From the NCBI RefSeq assembly GCF_001421785.1, contig NZ_LMLB01000001.1:946523-1010522 (forward strand): a stretch of 64,000 nucleotides of DNA. The letters run 5' to 3'. Of this stretch, positions 44,073-51,937 are shown in pieces. The stretch is from Sphingomonas sp. Leaf33 (GTDB lineage: Bacteria; Pseudomonadota; Alphaproteobacteria; Sphingomonadales; Sphingomonadaceae). A program made the translations under genes and the position numbers. The notes under the pieces were generated by a model. That model ran no database searches, had not been told where the DNA came from, and saw only the letters and a list, made by a program, of their open reading frames with translations. How positions within the stretch are numbered: the stretch's first letter is position 1; every line of letters begins with the position of its first letter.

Positions 44073-44101
44073 TTGACAGCACGCATCCGCTTGGGCATTG
44101 G
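44073..44101 (+). promoter_or_regulatory. Possible tRNA-Tyr promoter
   Basis: A perfect -35 TTGACA (44073-44078) is followed at 17 bases by CATTGG, a poor -10. It lies about 55 bases before the tRNA. The -35 match in an otherwise GC-rich gap of 174 bases supports it; the -10 does not. Confidence 0.35.
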
Positions 44102-44155
44102 GCGCGCCTCGCTTCACCACGAGCGACCGCTTCTTACCGGAAGCGCAGACCTGAT

Positions 44156-44242
44156 GGACAGGTGGCCGAGTGGTTAAAGGCAGCAGACTGTAAATCTGCC
44201 CGGGTTTCCCGTACGCTGGTTCGAATCCAGCCCTGTCCACCA
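44156..44242 (+). tRNA. tRNA-Tyr (anticodon GTA)
   Basis: An 87-nt class II tRNA with acceptor GGACAGG/CCTGTCC, anticodon stem GCAGA/TCTGC around CTGTAAA, a long variable arm (CCGGG-TTT-CCCG), T arm GCTGG-TTCGAAT-CCAGC and an encoded CCA. The GTA anticodon reads Tyr. Confidence 0.95.
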
Positions 44243-44288
44243 GTTTTACGGAGCAGAAATCGCGCGGGGCGCGATTTCCCGTAAAACT
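44242..44288. repeat. 47-nt double palindrome at the 3' end of tRNA-Tyr
   Basis: An outer stem AGTTTTACGG/CCGTAAAACT (10 bp) encloses an inner stem GAAATCGCGC/GCGCGATTTC (10 bp) with a GGG loop and a one-sided AGCA bulge. It starts on the last base of the encoded CCA and lies between the tRNA and a convergent gene. It may be a terminator for both, though no T tract follows on the plus strand. Confidence 0.85.
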
Positions 44289-44330
44289 CCCGGAGCGCCA
44301 GCGAAGGGCTTCTTCCCCCCGATCCGCCCT

Positions 44331-44690
44331 TCACTGGTGCCGGAAAAGCTTCTCGAAGCCTGCGTTTTCCTTCGTCATCTTGGCGACCTTGCGCAGATAG
44401 GTGCGGACGTGGCGGTCGAACCGGATGTCGTCGTGCAGCCCGGTCGCGGGATAGTCGTCCTGGCCGATCAGTGCCTTCAGCCGCGCGGCGAACGCGACCC
44501 GGTCGTCGACGCTGTCATCGCCCTTCAAGGTGCGGCAGACCCATTCCTCGGCCGCGGCCTTGTCGAAATCGTCGCGCGCTTCGTACCCGCGCCGGTCCGC
44601 CGCCGCCTGATCGAGCCGCGCCGCCGCGTGCCGACGCTCCAGCCAGGTGCGGACCACCGCTGCGTCCCAGGGTTTCGTCGGTGTCGTCAT
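44331..44690 (-). CDS. Hypothetical protein (119 aa)
   Basis: I do not recognise this protein. It is hydrophilic, mostly helical and charged, with Ala/Asp/Arg-rich segments (LERRHAAARLDQAAADRRGYEARDD is cut here as two helices, residues 17-42). The conserved-looking C-terminal part is RFDRHVRTYLRKVAKMTKENAGFEKLFRHQ, residues 90-119. There is no signal peptide, membrane segment or Cys cluster. It converges on tRNA-Tyr and is divergent from the HNH gene with 92 bases between. Codon use looks like its neighbours'. Confidence 0.6.
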   Translation of the reverse strand: MTTPTKPWDAAVVRTWLERRHAAARLDQAAADRRGYEARDDFDKAAAEEWVCRTLKGDDSVDDRVAFAARLKALIGQDDYPATGLHDDIRFDRHVRTYLRKVAKMTKENAGFEKLFRHQ

Positions 44691-44782
44691 CGTTCATTTC
44701 CCCGGCGGTGCGCGGTGGTTTGCATAGGACGTAGCGGATCGCTCGGCTACAGGGGGCGGCGAGACGACAGGTGAAGCGAGCC

Positions 44783-45118
44783 ATGGCCAGACGTTCGAAG
44801 CAGGACCCCTATGATCACCTGAAGCCGGAGGACGACGCCCCGGCCGCTCCGGTGCCCTGCTGGCTATGCGGCCGACCGACCGGCAGCACGATCGTCTGGC
44901 ATCATCCCGTGCCCAAGAGCCGCGGCGGCAAGGACGTGGTGCCGATGCACCCGATCTGCCAGCAGACGCTGATCGCCAACTTCACCAATTCCGAGCTGCA
45001 ACGGCACGGGATGGACGTGACCGGCCTGCTGGATAACCCGAACATCCGGAAATTCGTCGACTGGGTCGCGAAGAAGGACCCCGACTTCACCGCGACGCTG
45101 ACGAAGAAGCAGCGCTAG
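44783..45118 (+). CDS. Small HNH-type zinc protein
   Basis: The 111-residue protein carries a CWLCGRP zinc-binding pair and an HNH-like core WHHPVPKSRGGKDVVPMHPICQ, with the two His, Lys and Pro in the order seen in HNH nucleases. The C-terminal half is DWVAKKDPDFTATLTKK. Because it is a lone domain it may be a nuclease or only a zinc-binding relative. I chose ATG 44783; a GTG four codons upstream is possible. Its stop overlaps the convergent phhA stop by 4 bases. Confidence 0.78.
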   Translation: MARRSKQDPYDHLKPEDDAPAAPVPCWLCGRPTGSTIVWHHPVPKSRGGKDVVPMHPICQQTLIANFTNSELQRHGMDVTGLLDNPNIRKFVDWVAKKDPDFTATLTKKQR

Positions 45119-45984
45119 CTTATCTTCCCCCGCGCATAATCCTGCGTGCCTACGGTGATGGCGTGATCGTCCTTCAGCACCGCATCGACCGGGATTGCCG
45201 GCTTGCCGACGATCTCGTCGTACAGCGGCGCGAAGTCGGTTTCGACGGTCTGGCGCAGCAGGTCGTCGAAGCTGTCGATGACGAAGTACGTCTGCTGGAA
45301 ATCGTCGATCCGGTAGTCGGTCTGCATCACCCGCTTCATGTCGAAGCCGATGCGGTTGGGACTAGGGTCGTCGAGCGCGAACTTCGATTCGGAAAAGCTG
45401 GAGACGATGCCCGCGCCGTAGATGCGCAGCCCCTCGGGCTCGGCGACCAGGCCGAATTCGACGGTGTACCAGTAGAGGCGCGCGAGCTGCTTCAGCGACC
45501 CCAGTTCCAGCGCGCGCAGGCCGCCGCGGCCGTAGGCGGCGAGGTAATCGGCGAAGACCGGGTCGGCCAGCATCGGGACATGGCCGAACACGTCGTGGAA
45601 GACGTCGGGCTCCTGGAGGTAATCGAGCTGGTCGGGCCGGCGGATGAAATTGCCCGCGACGAAGCGGCGGTTGGCCATATGGTCGAAGAACACGTCGTCG
45701 GGGACCAGGCCGGGGACGGCGACGACGCTCCAGCCGGTCAGGTCGGTCAGCCGCGCGCTCAGTTCCTCGAAATCGGGGATGCCCGGCTTCGACAGCTTCA
45801 GCACGTCCAACCCGCGCAGGAACGCTTCGGACGCACGACCGGGCAGCAGTTTCGCCTGGCGCTCGAACAGCGTATCCCAGGTGGCATGTTCCTCGGCCGT
45901 ATAGTGCGACCACTCCTGCGGGATCGTCCAGTCGGCGTTGGCGCCCGGCGGCGGGGCGGCGAGTACGTGGGTGTCGTCGGCCAT
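45115..45984 (-). CDS. phhA: Phenylalanine 4-monooxygenase
   Basis: PhhA hydroxylates phenylalanine to tyrosine with Fe(II) and tetrahydropterin. The 289-residue single catalytic domain has the iron ligands His130 and His135 in FHDVFGH and Glu176 in WYTVEFGL. DYLQEPDVFHDV is the pterin-side motif. Length matches bacterial monomeric enzymes without the regulatory domain. The pterin recycling enzyme (phhB) is not adjacent. It lies alone, convergent with the HNH gene and divergent from the DUF2459 gene with 24 bases between. Confidence 0.96.
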   Translation of the reverse strand: MADDTHVLAAPPPGANADWTIPQEWSHYTAEEHATWDTLFERQAKLLPGRASEAFLRGLDVLKLSKPGIPDFEELSARLTDLTGWSVVAVPGLVPDDVFFDHMANRRFVAGNFIRRPDQLDYLQEPDVFHDVFGHVPMLADPVFADYLAAYGRGGLRALELGSLKQLARLYWYTVEFGLVAEPEGLRIYGAGIVSSFSESKFALDDPSPNRIGFDMKRVMQTDYRIDDFQQTYFVIDSFDDLLRQTVETDFAPLYDEIVGKPAIPVDAVLKDDHAITVGTQDYARGKIS

Positions 45985-46008
45985 GACCAGGGATTAGCAT
46001 AGTTGCAA

Positions 46009-46653
46009 ATGATACGATACCGCGCGTTTCGCTGGCTCCTCGCGCTGCCGCTGATCGCGATCGCGCTGTGGGCGACGGCGGCGGCGGTCGGCGGATGGTG
46101 GCCGGTCAACCGCGACTGGCGCCAGGCCGGCACGGGCATCCGCATCTACGTGATCGACAACGGCATCCACACCGGGATCGTCCTGCCGGCGGACGGATGG
46201 GGGGACATCGTCCGCCCGCGCGACTTCGCCGATCCGCGCTATGCCTGGCACCGCTGGCGCAGCTTCGGCTGGGGCGATCGCGCCTTTTACGTAGAGACGC
46301 CGACGTGGCGCGACCTGCGGCCGATGACGGTGATTCGCGCGGCATTGGGCAGCGAGCGCACGGTGATGCACGTCGATGCGCTGGCCGAGCCGGTGCCGGG
46401 CCCCGACGTGCGCTCGGTCATCCTGCGGCCGGAGGAATTCGCCCGACTGAGTGCGTTCATCCGCGCGAGCTTCGCCGGCGGGGCCACGACCGCGGGCTAT
46501 GGCCCGGACGATGTCTTCTATCCCGCGCACGGCCGCTACAGCGCGATCCGCACCTGCAATAGCTGGACCGGGGAAGCGCTGCGCCACGCGGGCGTCCGTA
46601 CGGCCGCGTGGACGCCAACTTCCGCCAGCGTCATGCGTTGGTTGCCGCAATGA
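46009..46653 (+). CDS. DUF2459 (TIGR02117) family membrane-anchored protein
   Basis: The 214-residue protein has one N-terminal transmembrane segment (LLALPLIAIALWATAAAVGG). A periplasmic domain follows with YVIDNGIHTGIVLPADGW, GWGDRAFYVETPTW, VMHVDALAEPVPG and TCNSWTGEALRHAG near the end, the run expected of the TIGR02117/DUF2459 family. His56 and Cys186 region motifs hint at a cysteine-peptidase-like fold, but no activity is established. I used ATG 46009; a TTG two codons earlier is open. Its TGA overlaps the next gene's ATG by 4 bases. Confidence 0.85.
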   Translation: MIRYRAFRWLLALPLIAIALWATAAAVGGWWPVNRDWRQAGTGIRIYVIDNGIHTGIVLPADGWGDIVRPRDFADPRYAWHRWRSFGWGDRAFYVETPTWRDLRPMTVIRAALGSERTVMHVDALAEPVPGPDVRSVILRPEEFARLSAFIRASFAGGATTAGYGPDDVFYPAHGRYSAIRTCNSWTGEALRHAGVRTAAWTPTSASVMRWLPQ

Positions 46654-47390
46654 CCGCGCTCCTGCCCCCGCCGCCGCTGACCCTGACCTTTCGCGAATGG
46701 CCGCGCGCGGCAATGACGGTCGCGCGGCTGGCGCTGCGCTGGCGGCGGCTGGATGCGGGCCAGTCCGGTGACGGGCGGCCGGTGATGATCCTGCCGGGGA
46801 TGTTCAACAGCGACCGGTCGAACGTCGCGCTGCGCACCTACCTGCGTCGGATCGGCCACGACGCGCGCGGCTGGGGGCTGGGGCGCAACTTCGGGTCGCG
46901 GACGGTGGGGATGGAGGCCGAGCGGCTGGTCGCACAGGTCGCATCGCTGGCGGCCGAGGCGGGGCAGCCGGTGACGCTGGTCGGCGTGTCGCTGGGCGGC
47001 ATCATGGCGCGGCTGGTCGCGCACCGCCGGCCCGATCTGGTGCGCGAAGTCGTCACGATCAGTTCGCCCTATGCCGCGCATCCCCGCGCGACGCGGGTCT
47101 GGCGCGCGTTCGAGCTGCTTACGGGCGAGCGCGTCGACGACCCGCATGTGGCGGCGCTGGCGACCGAAGTCGTCCGCCCGCTGCCGGTACCGGGAACCGC
47201 GATCTGGAGCGCTTCGGACGGCCTGGTCGCAGGCGCGGCGTGCCGCGGCGGGGATTGTCGCGAGATCGAAGTGCACAGCGGGCATCTGGCGGTGCAGCTG
47301 CACCCGGACGTGCTGGTTGCGGTGGCGAAGACTTTGGGTACGCCCCCAACCCCCGTCATCTCCGCGAAGGCGGGGATCAATTCTGGCTGA
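46650..47390 (+). CDS. Alpha/beta hydrolase with repeat-encoded C-terminus
   Basis: The 246-residue protein has an alpha/beta-hydrolase fold. PVMILPGMFNSDRS is the oxyanion loop and VSLGGIM (GVSLGG) is the nucleophile elbow. A late VHSGHLAV provides the His, and DGLVAG provides a likely Asp region. It is coupled to the DUF2459 gene by ATGA. Its last residues (PVISAKAGINSG) are translated from a palindromic repeat at 47353, so the ancestral stop lay earlier. The substrate is unknown; lipid or ester hydrolysis at the envelope would fit the neighbour. Confidence 0.8.
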   Translation: MTALLPPPPLTLTFREWPRAAMTVARLALRWRRLDAGQSGDGRPVMILPGMFNSDRSNVALRTYLRRIGHDARGWGLGRNFGSRTVGMEAERLVAQVASLAAEAGQPVTLVGVSLGGIMARLVAHRRPDLVREVVTISSPYAAHPRATRVWRAFELLTGERVDDPHVAALATEVVRPLPVPGTAIWSASDGLVAGAACRGGDCREIEVHSGHLAVQLHPDVLVAVAKTLGTPPTPVISAKAGINSG

Positions 47391-47449
47391 CTTCTCGATT
47401 CACAACGGGAACCAGCGCCTATTTATCCCCGCCTTCGCGGGGATGACGG
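47353..47449. repeat. Inverted repeat, TCATCTCCGCGAAGGCGGGGA family
   Basis: 25-nt arms at 47353-47377 and 47425-47449 are reverse complements with one mismatch. It overlaps the last 38 bases of the hydrolase gene and lies between it and the opposing lipoprotein gene. Relatives: 50488-50576 and a half copy at 21672. Confidence 0.88.
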
Positions 47450-47474
47450 AGATGGCTTCATCACACCGGCGGCC

Positions 47475-47765
47475 TTAGTGCACGCGCCCGTCCTGCGCGG
47501 CGACATACCCATCGTACGACCCGCAACCCTGCGGGTCCTTGCGGCAGCGCTTCTGCCAGTCGCGGCGTTCCCGGCCTTCGCGCGCTTCGGCTTGGCGCAT
47601 CCGGCGGCCATAGTTGCGGTCGGCTTCGTCCTGGCTGGTGGTCGCCCAGTCGGCGGCCTGGCCCGCCGCGCGCACCGGCAGGGTGACCAGATCGACCGCA
47701 GTCTTGGCGATGCAGCCCGACAGGCCGAGCGCGGCGAAGGGCAACAGGATCAGGACTTTACGCAT
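47475..47765 (-). CDS. Small lipoprotein (96 aa)
   Basis: The start MRKVLILLPFAALGLSGC at 47765 is a clear lipoprotein signal peptide with a lipobox (LSGC). The mature part has TAVDLVTLPVRAAGQAADWATTSQDEADRNYGRRMRQAEAR split between a short helix and a charged helix, with two Cys near the end (RKDPQGCG). A frame extending upstream is rejected because it would hide the signal. No family name is recognised, though similar Arg/Glu-rich small lipoproteins occur in sphingomonads. It ends convergent to the hydrolase. Confidence 0.7.
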   Translation of the reverse strand: MRKVLILLPFAALGLSGCIAKTAVDLVTLPVRAAGQAADWATTSQDEADRNYGRRMRQAEAREGRERRDWQKRCRKDPQGCGSYDGYVAAQDGRVH

Positions 47766-47784
47766 CGATACAGGCCCCCAAGGC

Positions 47785-48795
47785 TCAACGCAGCCGGCGA
47801 GCGTCGCGGGCGCTAGACCCATCTAGCGGAAAGTCGGTGAAAAAACCATCGACGCCGAGTTCGAGATAGCGCGCGATTTCATCGCGTAGCCGCCCGTGTC
47901 CGCGCGGATCGATGCCGCTGCGCAGCGATGCCGGCAGGAAGAAATTCTCCGCCCGGAACGTCCAGGGGTGGACCTTCAGCCCCGCGGCATGGGCATCGGC
48001 GACCAGGCTTGTCGGCACCGCGTCGCCGTCGCGGATCATCGTCTTGTTCGGGCCGATACCGTAGGCATAGGCGGCGATCGCGGTCAGCCCGGCCGGCGTC
48101 GCCATCGCGGCATAGTTCGGCTGCGTGCCGTCGGCCGGCGCGCCCTTTGCATCCATCAGCTGGATCAGGCGGACCCTGGTCATCCCCTTCAGCCGCTTCA
48201 GGTTCGCGACCTCGAACGACTGGATAAAGACCGGCGCATCGGCGCGGTCCCAGCCGGCCGCCTTCAGTTGCGCGACCAGCGGCGTGTCCGTCTCCAGCCC
48301 GATCGACGCGAAATAGGTCGGGTGCTTGGTCTCGGGATAGACGCCGACCTTGTGCGTTTTGGCGAGCGCGATGATTTCGGCGAAGGTGGGCACGTCGAAT
48401 TTGCCATCATGCGCCGTCCCGCGCAGCAGCGGCAGCCGCTCCTTCGCGCGCAGCGTCTTCAGTTCGGCCAGCGTGAAATCCTCGGTGAACCAGCCGGTCA
48501 CGCGTGCACCGTCGATCGTCTTCGTCCCCTTGCGCGCGGCGAATTCGGGATGCGCGGCGACATCGGTCGTCTCCGAAATCTCGTTCTCGTGCCGCGCGAC
48601 CAGCACGCCGTCCTTCGTGGGGACCAGATCGGGTTCGATGAAGTCGGCGCCCTGTTCGATCGCCAGCATGTAGGCCGCGATGGTGTGTTCGGGGCGCAGC
48701 CCGCTGGCGCCGCGGTGGGCGATGACGATGGGGTCCGACATCGCGCCACTGTGCCCGACCGCGGCGAGCAGAACCAGCGCCCATCCTGCCGACAT
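47785..48795 (-). CDS. glpQ: Secreted glycerophosphodiester phosphodiesterase
   Basis: The 336-residue exported enzyme hydrolyses glycerophosphodiesters to sn-glycerol-3-phosphate and an alcohol. After a signal peptide, the catalytic motif IAHRGASGLRPEHTIAAY is seen, then EPDLVPTKDGVLVARHENEI with the metal ligands, and further VGVYPETKHPTYF. The start at 48795 has AAGGACA upstream; a longer frame is less likely. It resembles the periplasmic GlpQ rather than cytoplasmic UgpQ because it is exported and has the long insert. It is divergent from xdhC. Confidence 0.92.
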   Translation of the reverse strand: MSAGWALVLLAAVGHSGAMSDPIVIAHRGASGLRPEHTIAAYMLAIEQGADFIEPDLVPTKDGVLVARHENEISETTDVAAHPEFAARKGTKTIDGARVTGWFTEDFTLAELKTLRAKERLPLLRGTAHDGKFDVPTFAEIIALAKTHKVGVYPETKHPTYFASIGLETDTPLVAQLKAAGWDRADAPVFIQSFEVANLKRLKGMTRVRLIQLMDAKGAPADGTQPNYAAMATPAGLTAIAAYAYGIGPNKTMIRDGDAVPTSLVADAHAAGLKVHPWTFRAENFFLPASLRSGIDPRGHGRLRDEIARYLELGVDGFFTDFPLDGSSARDARRLR

Positions 48796-48966
48796 GCGAC
48801 TGTCCTTTCGTCCCGGATACCTGACCGGGAACAAGCGTTAGCGTGGCTGTCATCACGGGACCAGTCACTTGCGCCTATCGACCATCCGAGCCGTTATCGC
48901 CGCCGGGGCTTGCCAAGCCCGGTCGCTGCCCGCATCGCCCACGGCCCGGTAGCGGAAGGGTTGACC

Positions 48967-49890
48967 ATGGCCGATAACGACAGCGTCCTGACCGCCGCGC
49001 GCGCGTGGCGGGGCGAGCCGCTTGCGCTGGCGACGGTCGTGTCGACCTGGGGCTCGGCGCCGCGCCCGCGGGGCAGCCATATGCTCGTCCACGCCGATGG
49101 CCGGTTCGAAGGGTCGGTGTCGGGCGGCTGCGTCGAGACAGACATTCTGGCGACCGCGGCCGACGTGATCGCCGGCGCCCCCGCCGTCGTGAAGCGCTAC
49201 GGCGTGGCCGATGCCGCGGCCTGGGAAGTCGGCCTGCCGTGCGGCGGCGAGATCGCGGTACTGGTCCAGCCGGTATCGGCGGAGGGCTTCGACCCCGAAC
49301 TGTTCGACCGCATCGACGACGCGCGCGGGCAGGGCAAGGCGCTGGTCGTGGCGACCGACCTCGCGACGGGCCATAGCGACCTTCGCCCGCTCGAGACCGG
49401 GGAGGCGTTCGTCAACCGCTATGATCCGCCGCGGATGCTGCTGATCGTCGGCGCGGTGCAGATCGCGCAATCGCTCGCCGCGCTTGCGGCCACGCTCGGC
49501 ATCCGCACCGTCGTCATCGATCCGCGCGCGCGCTTCCTGACCGAAGAGCGGTTTCCCGGCGTCACGCTCGATGATCGCTGGCCCGACGAAGCAATCGCCG
49601 CCTACACGCCCGGCCCCTCGACCGCGGTGGTGACGCTCAGCCACGATACCAAGATCGACGACCCCGCGCTTATCGCCGCGCTGGCGACCGACGCGGCGTA
49701 CGTCGGCGCGCTCGGCAGCCGCCGCAGCCACGCCGCCCGCCGAGAGCGACTGGCTGCGGCCGGGCTGACCCCAGACCAGATCGACCGCGTCGACGGGCCC
49801 GTCGGGCTCGACATCGGCGCGGTCGGCCCGGCCGAGATCGCACTGTCGATCGCCGCCGCCATGATAGGAGCGTTCAATGATCCGCGCTGA
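48967..49890 (+). CDS. XdhC family protein (molybdenum enzyme maturation)
   Basis: XdhC proteins load sulfurated molybdenum cofactor into xanthine-dehydrogenase-type enzymes. The 307-residue protein has the N-terminal domain with SAPRPRGSHMLV and GSVSGGCVETDI. The C-terminal Rossmann domain has MLLIVGAVQIAQSLA, where the usual GAGHVG reads GAVQIA. ALGSRRSHAARR and DIGAVGPAEIALSI follow. A longer frame upstream is antisense to glpQ and was rejected. It overlaps the downstream MobA-like gene by 14 bases. No xdhA/xdhB or coxL genes are in the window. Confidence 0.88.
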   Translation: MADNDSVLTAARAWRGEPLALATVVSTWGSAPRPRGSHMLVHADGRFEGSVSGGCVETDILATAADVIAGAPAVVKRYGVADAAAWEVGLPCGGEIAVLVQPVSAEGFDPELFDRIDDARGQGKALVVATDLATGHSDLRPLETGEAFVNRYDPPRMLLIVGAVQIAQSLAALAATLGIRTVVIDPRARFLTEERFPGVTLDDRWPDEAIAAYTPGPSTAVVTLSHDTKIDDPALIAALATDAAYVGALGSRRSHAARRERLAAAGLTPDQIDRVDGPVGLDIGAVGPAEIALSIAAAMIGAFNDPR

Positions 49891-50482
49891 AGATACTGTC
49901 CTGATCCTGCTGGCGGCGGGGCGCTCGTCGCGCTTCGAAACCGGCAACAAGCTGGAGGCGGAGTTCCTGAAGAAGCCGGTCGGGCTGCACGTCGTGACCG
50001 CGCTCGAGGACATCCCGTTCAAGGACCGCTTCGTCGTGCGCGACGGCTGCTCGCTCGATTTCCAGGGGTACCACGTCCTCCACAACGACCAGCCGCAGGA
50101 CGGCATGGCGCGATCGGTGCGGATGGGGGTCGAAGCTGCGAAGGGCGCAGGCGCAAAGGCGGTGCTGATCGCGCTCGCCGACATGCCGCGCGTAACTGCT
50201 GCACATATCTATCGCCTGCTGGAGGCGGCGGACTCGGACGATGCGGTCGTGGCATCCAGCGACGGCACCCAGCCGCGCCCGCCGGCCGTGTTCGGGGCGG
50301 GGCGGTTCGACTTCCTGATGTCGCTGGAGGGCGACGCCGGCGCGCGCGACCTGGTTCAGGCGGGCAAGCACGTCGTGACATCGCCCGCGGAACTGATCGA
50401 CATCGACACGCCGGAAGACCTGGAGGCGCTGCGCGCGCTGGTCCACGCGCCCGAACTGACGATCACCCGGCCACAGGGGTAA
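49877..50482 (+). CDS. MobA/MocA-like nucleotidyltransferase
   Basis: The 201-residue protein has the GT-A type nucleotide-binding motif LILLAAGRSSRF near the N-terminus and DMPRVTAAHI for metal/nucleotide. The VDEL-type loop reads DIDTPEDLEAL. It resembles molybdenum cofactor cytidylyl-/guanylyltransferases (MocA, MobA). As it overlaps xdhC by 14 bases, MocA-type CMP transfer to molybdopterin for a xanthine-dehydrogenase-like enzyme is the best guess. The usual GxxKP motif appears as GNKLEAEFLKKPVG, slightly altered, so activity should not be assumed. Confidence 0.85.
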   Translation: MIRAEDTVLILLAAGRSSRFETGNKLEAEFLKKPVGLHVVTALEDIPFKDRFVVRDGCSLDFQGYHVLHNDQPQDGMARSVRMGVEAAKGAGAKAVLIALADMPRVTAAHIYRLLEAADSDDAVVASSDGTQPRPPAVFGAGRFDFLMSLEGDAGARDLVQAGKHVVTSPAELIDIDTPEDLEALRALVHAPELTITRPQG

Positions 50483-50487
50483 AGCTC

Positions 50488-50576
50488 CGTCATTCCCGCG
50501 AAGGCGGGAATCCATCTCCCGCGCTTGCCAAGAGGACAGTCCGCGAGGTGGGTCCCCGCCTGCGCGGGGACGACGG
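50488..50576. repeat. Inverted repeats, TCATTCCCGCGAAGGCGGGAA family
   Basis: Arms CGTCATTCCCGCGAAGGCGG (then GAATCC) at 50488 and GGTCCCCGCCTGCGCGGGGA (then CGACGG) at 50551-50576, with a further fragment TCCGCCTTCGCGGG at 50606. They fill the 146-base gap between the convergent nucleotidyltransferase and MacB permease genes. Confidence 0.8.
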
Positions 50577-50628
50577 GTTTGTGGCTGCCGTGCGTGAACC
50601 GGTGTCCGCCTTCGCGGGTTGCCCGCCC

Positions 50629-51837
50629 TTACTCGTGTCGCAGCGCGTCGATCGGATTCAGCGCCGCCGCGCGCCGCGCCGGAAAGAAGCCGAACACGAC
50701 CCCGATCACCGCCGAAATCGCAAAGGCGATCAGGTTGATCTGCAGGTCGAACGTCCACGGCACCTTCATCAGGGGCGTGATGCCCGCGATGGCCAGCTGC
50801 GCGATGCCCAGGCCGACCAGCCCGCCGAGCATCGAGAGCACCACCGCTTCGACCAGGAACTGCAACAGCACTTCGCTTGCCACCGCGCCGATCGCCAGGC
50901 GGATGCCGATCTCGCGCGTACGTTCGGTCACGCTCACCAGCATGATGTTCATGATGCCGATGCCGCCGACGATCAGGCTGATCGCCGCGACCGCCGCGAC
51001 GATGTTGGTCAGCATCGTCGTCGTGCCGGTCAGCGTGTCGCTGATCTGCTTGGTGTCGAAGATGTTGAAATCGTCCTGCTTGCCGCCCGAGATGTTGCGG
51101 CGTTCGCGCAGCAGGTCCTCGATCCCCGACTGGACGGTGCTGGTCGAAAAGGCGGTGTTTACGCCGACCAGCATCAGGCGGATGTCGCGATTGCCGGTGA
51201 AGCGGCGCTGCACCGCCTTCAGCGGCATGATGACCACGTCGTCCTGGTCGCCGCCGAACCCCTGCTGCCCGCGCGTCGTCAGCACGCCGATGACGTCGCA
51301 GCTGATCCCGTTGATCCGCATCCGCGTGCCGACCGCCTGGCCCCCGCGGTACAGGTTGGTGTAGACGGTGTTGCCGATGATGCAGACGGCCTTCCCCGCG
51401 GCTTCCTCCGCCGGCATGAAGGTGCGGCCGGTCGTCAGCGGCCACGGCTGGACCTGGAAATACGCGGATGTCGTGCCGTTGATCGTCGTCGACCAGTTGC
51501 TGCCTTCGTAGATCGCGGTGCCGGTCGCCTGCGCCTGCGGGGCGACGGCGGTAACGCCGGTCACCTGGCGGCGGATGGCGTCCACATCCTCGGGCTTGAA
51601 GTCGGGCGGCCGCGGCCCCCCGCCACCGCGACCGAAGCCCTGGCCGGGGCGGATCTGGAGGACATTCGTGCCCAGCGCCGAAATCTGCGCCTGGACGGCC
51701 GACGTGGTCGCCTTGCCGAGCGTGACCATCGTGACGACCGCGCCGACGCCGATGACGATGCCGAGGATGGTCAGGAACGAGCGCAGCAGGTGGCGCCGGA
51801 TCGAGCGGATCGCGAGGATGAAGGTGGTGCCGAGCAT
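50629..51837 (-). CDS. macB: MacB-type ABC transporter permease
   Basis: This membrane subunit of a mechanotransmission-type exporter has 402 residues. It has an N-terminal helix (LRSFLTILGIVIGVGAVVTMV), a large periplasmic MacB_PCD domain (residues about 45-280) and three C-terminal helices in the FtsX-like domain with RTREIGIRLAIGAV. It ends ALNPIDALRHE, typical of MacB permeases. The ATG at 51837 is used; upstream frame is repeat sequence. The ATPase is a separate upstream gene, so this is a split MacB. A 76-nt palindrome separates the two. Confidence 0.93.
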   Translation of the reverse strand: MLGTTFILAIRSIRRHLLRSFLTILGIVIGVGAVVTMVTLGKATTSAVQAQISALGTNVLQIRPGQGFGRGGGGPRPPDFKPEDVDAIRRQVTGVTAVAPQAQATGTAIYEGSNWSTTINGTTSAYFQVQPWPLTTGRTFMPAEEAAGKAVCIIGNTVYTNLYRGGQAVGTRMRINGISCDVIGVLTTRGQQGFGGDQDDVVIMPLKAVQRRFTGNRDIRLMLVGVNTAFSTSTVQSGIEDLLRERRNISGGKQDDFNIFDTKQISDTLTGTTTMLTNIVAAVAAISLIVGGIGIMNIMLVSVTERTREIGIRLAIGAVASEVLLQFLVEAVVLSMLGGLVGLGIAQLAIAGITPLMKVPWTFDLQINLIAFAISAVIGVVFGFFPARRAAALNPIDALRHE

Positions 51838-51847
51838 TACGTCCTCG

Positions 51848-51923
51848 TGCTCCCGCGCAGGCGGAAGCCCAGGGTTACAAGGGGCGTAGCTTGCGGCTCT
51901 AGGCTCCCGCCTGCGCGGGAGCA
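51848..51923. repeat. 76-nt palindromic element, copy 2
   Basis: The same element as at 7068-7143, including most of the loop, with a few differences in the arms. It lies in the 100-base gap between the ATPase and permease genes of the efflux operon, where it can form a hairpin in the mRNA. Confidence 0.92.
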
Positions 51924-51937
51924 CCGGTGGTTTTTGG

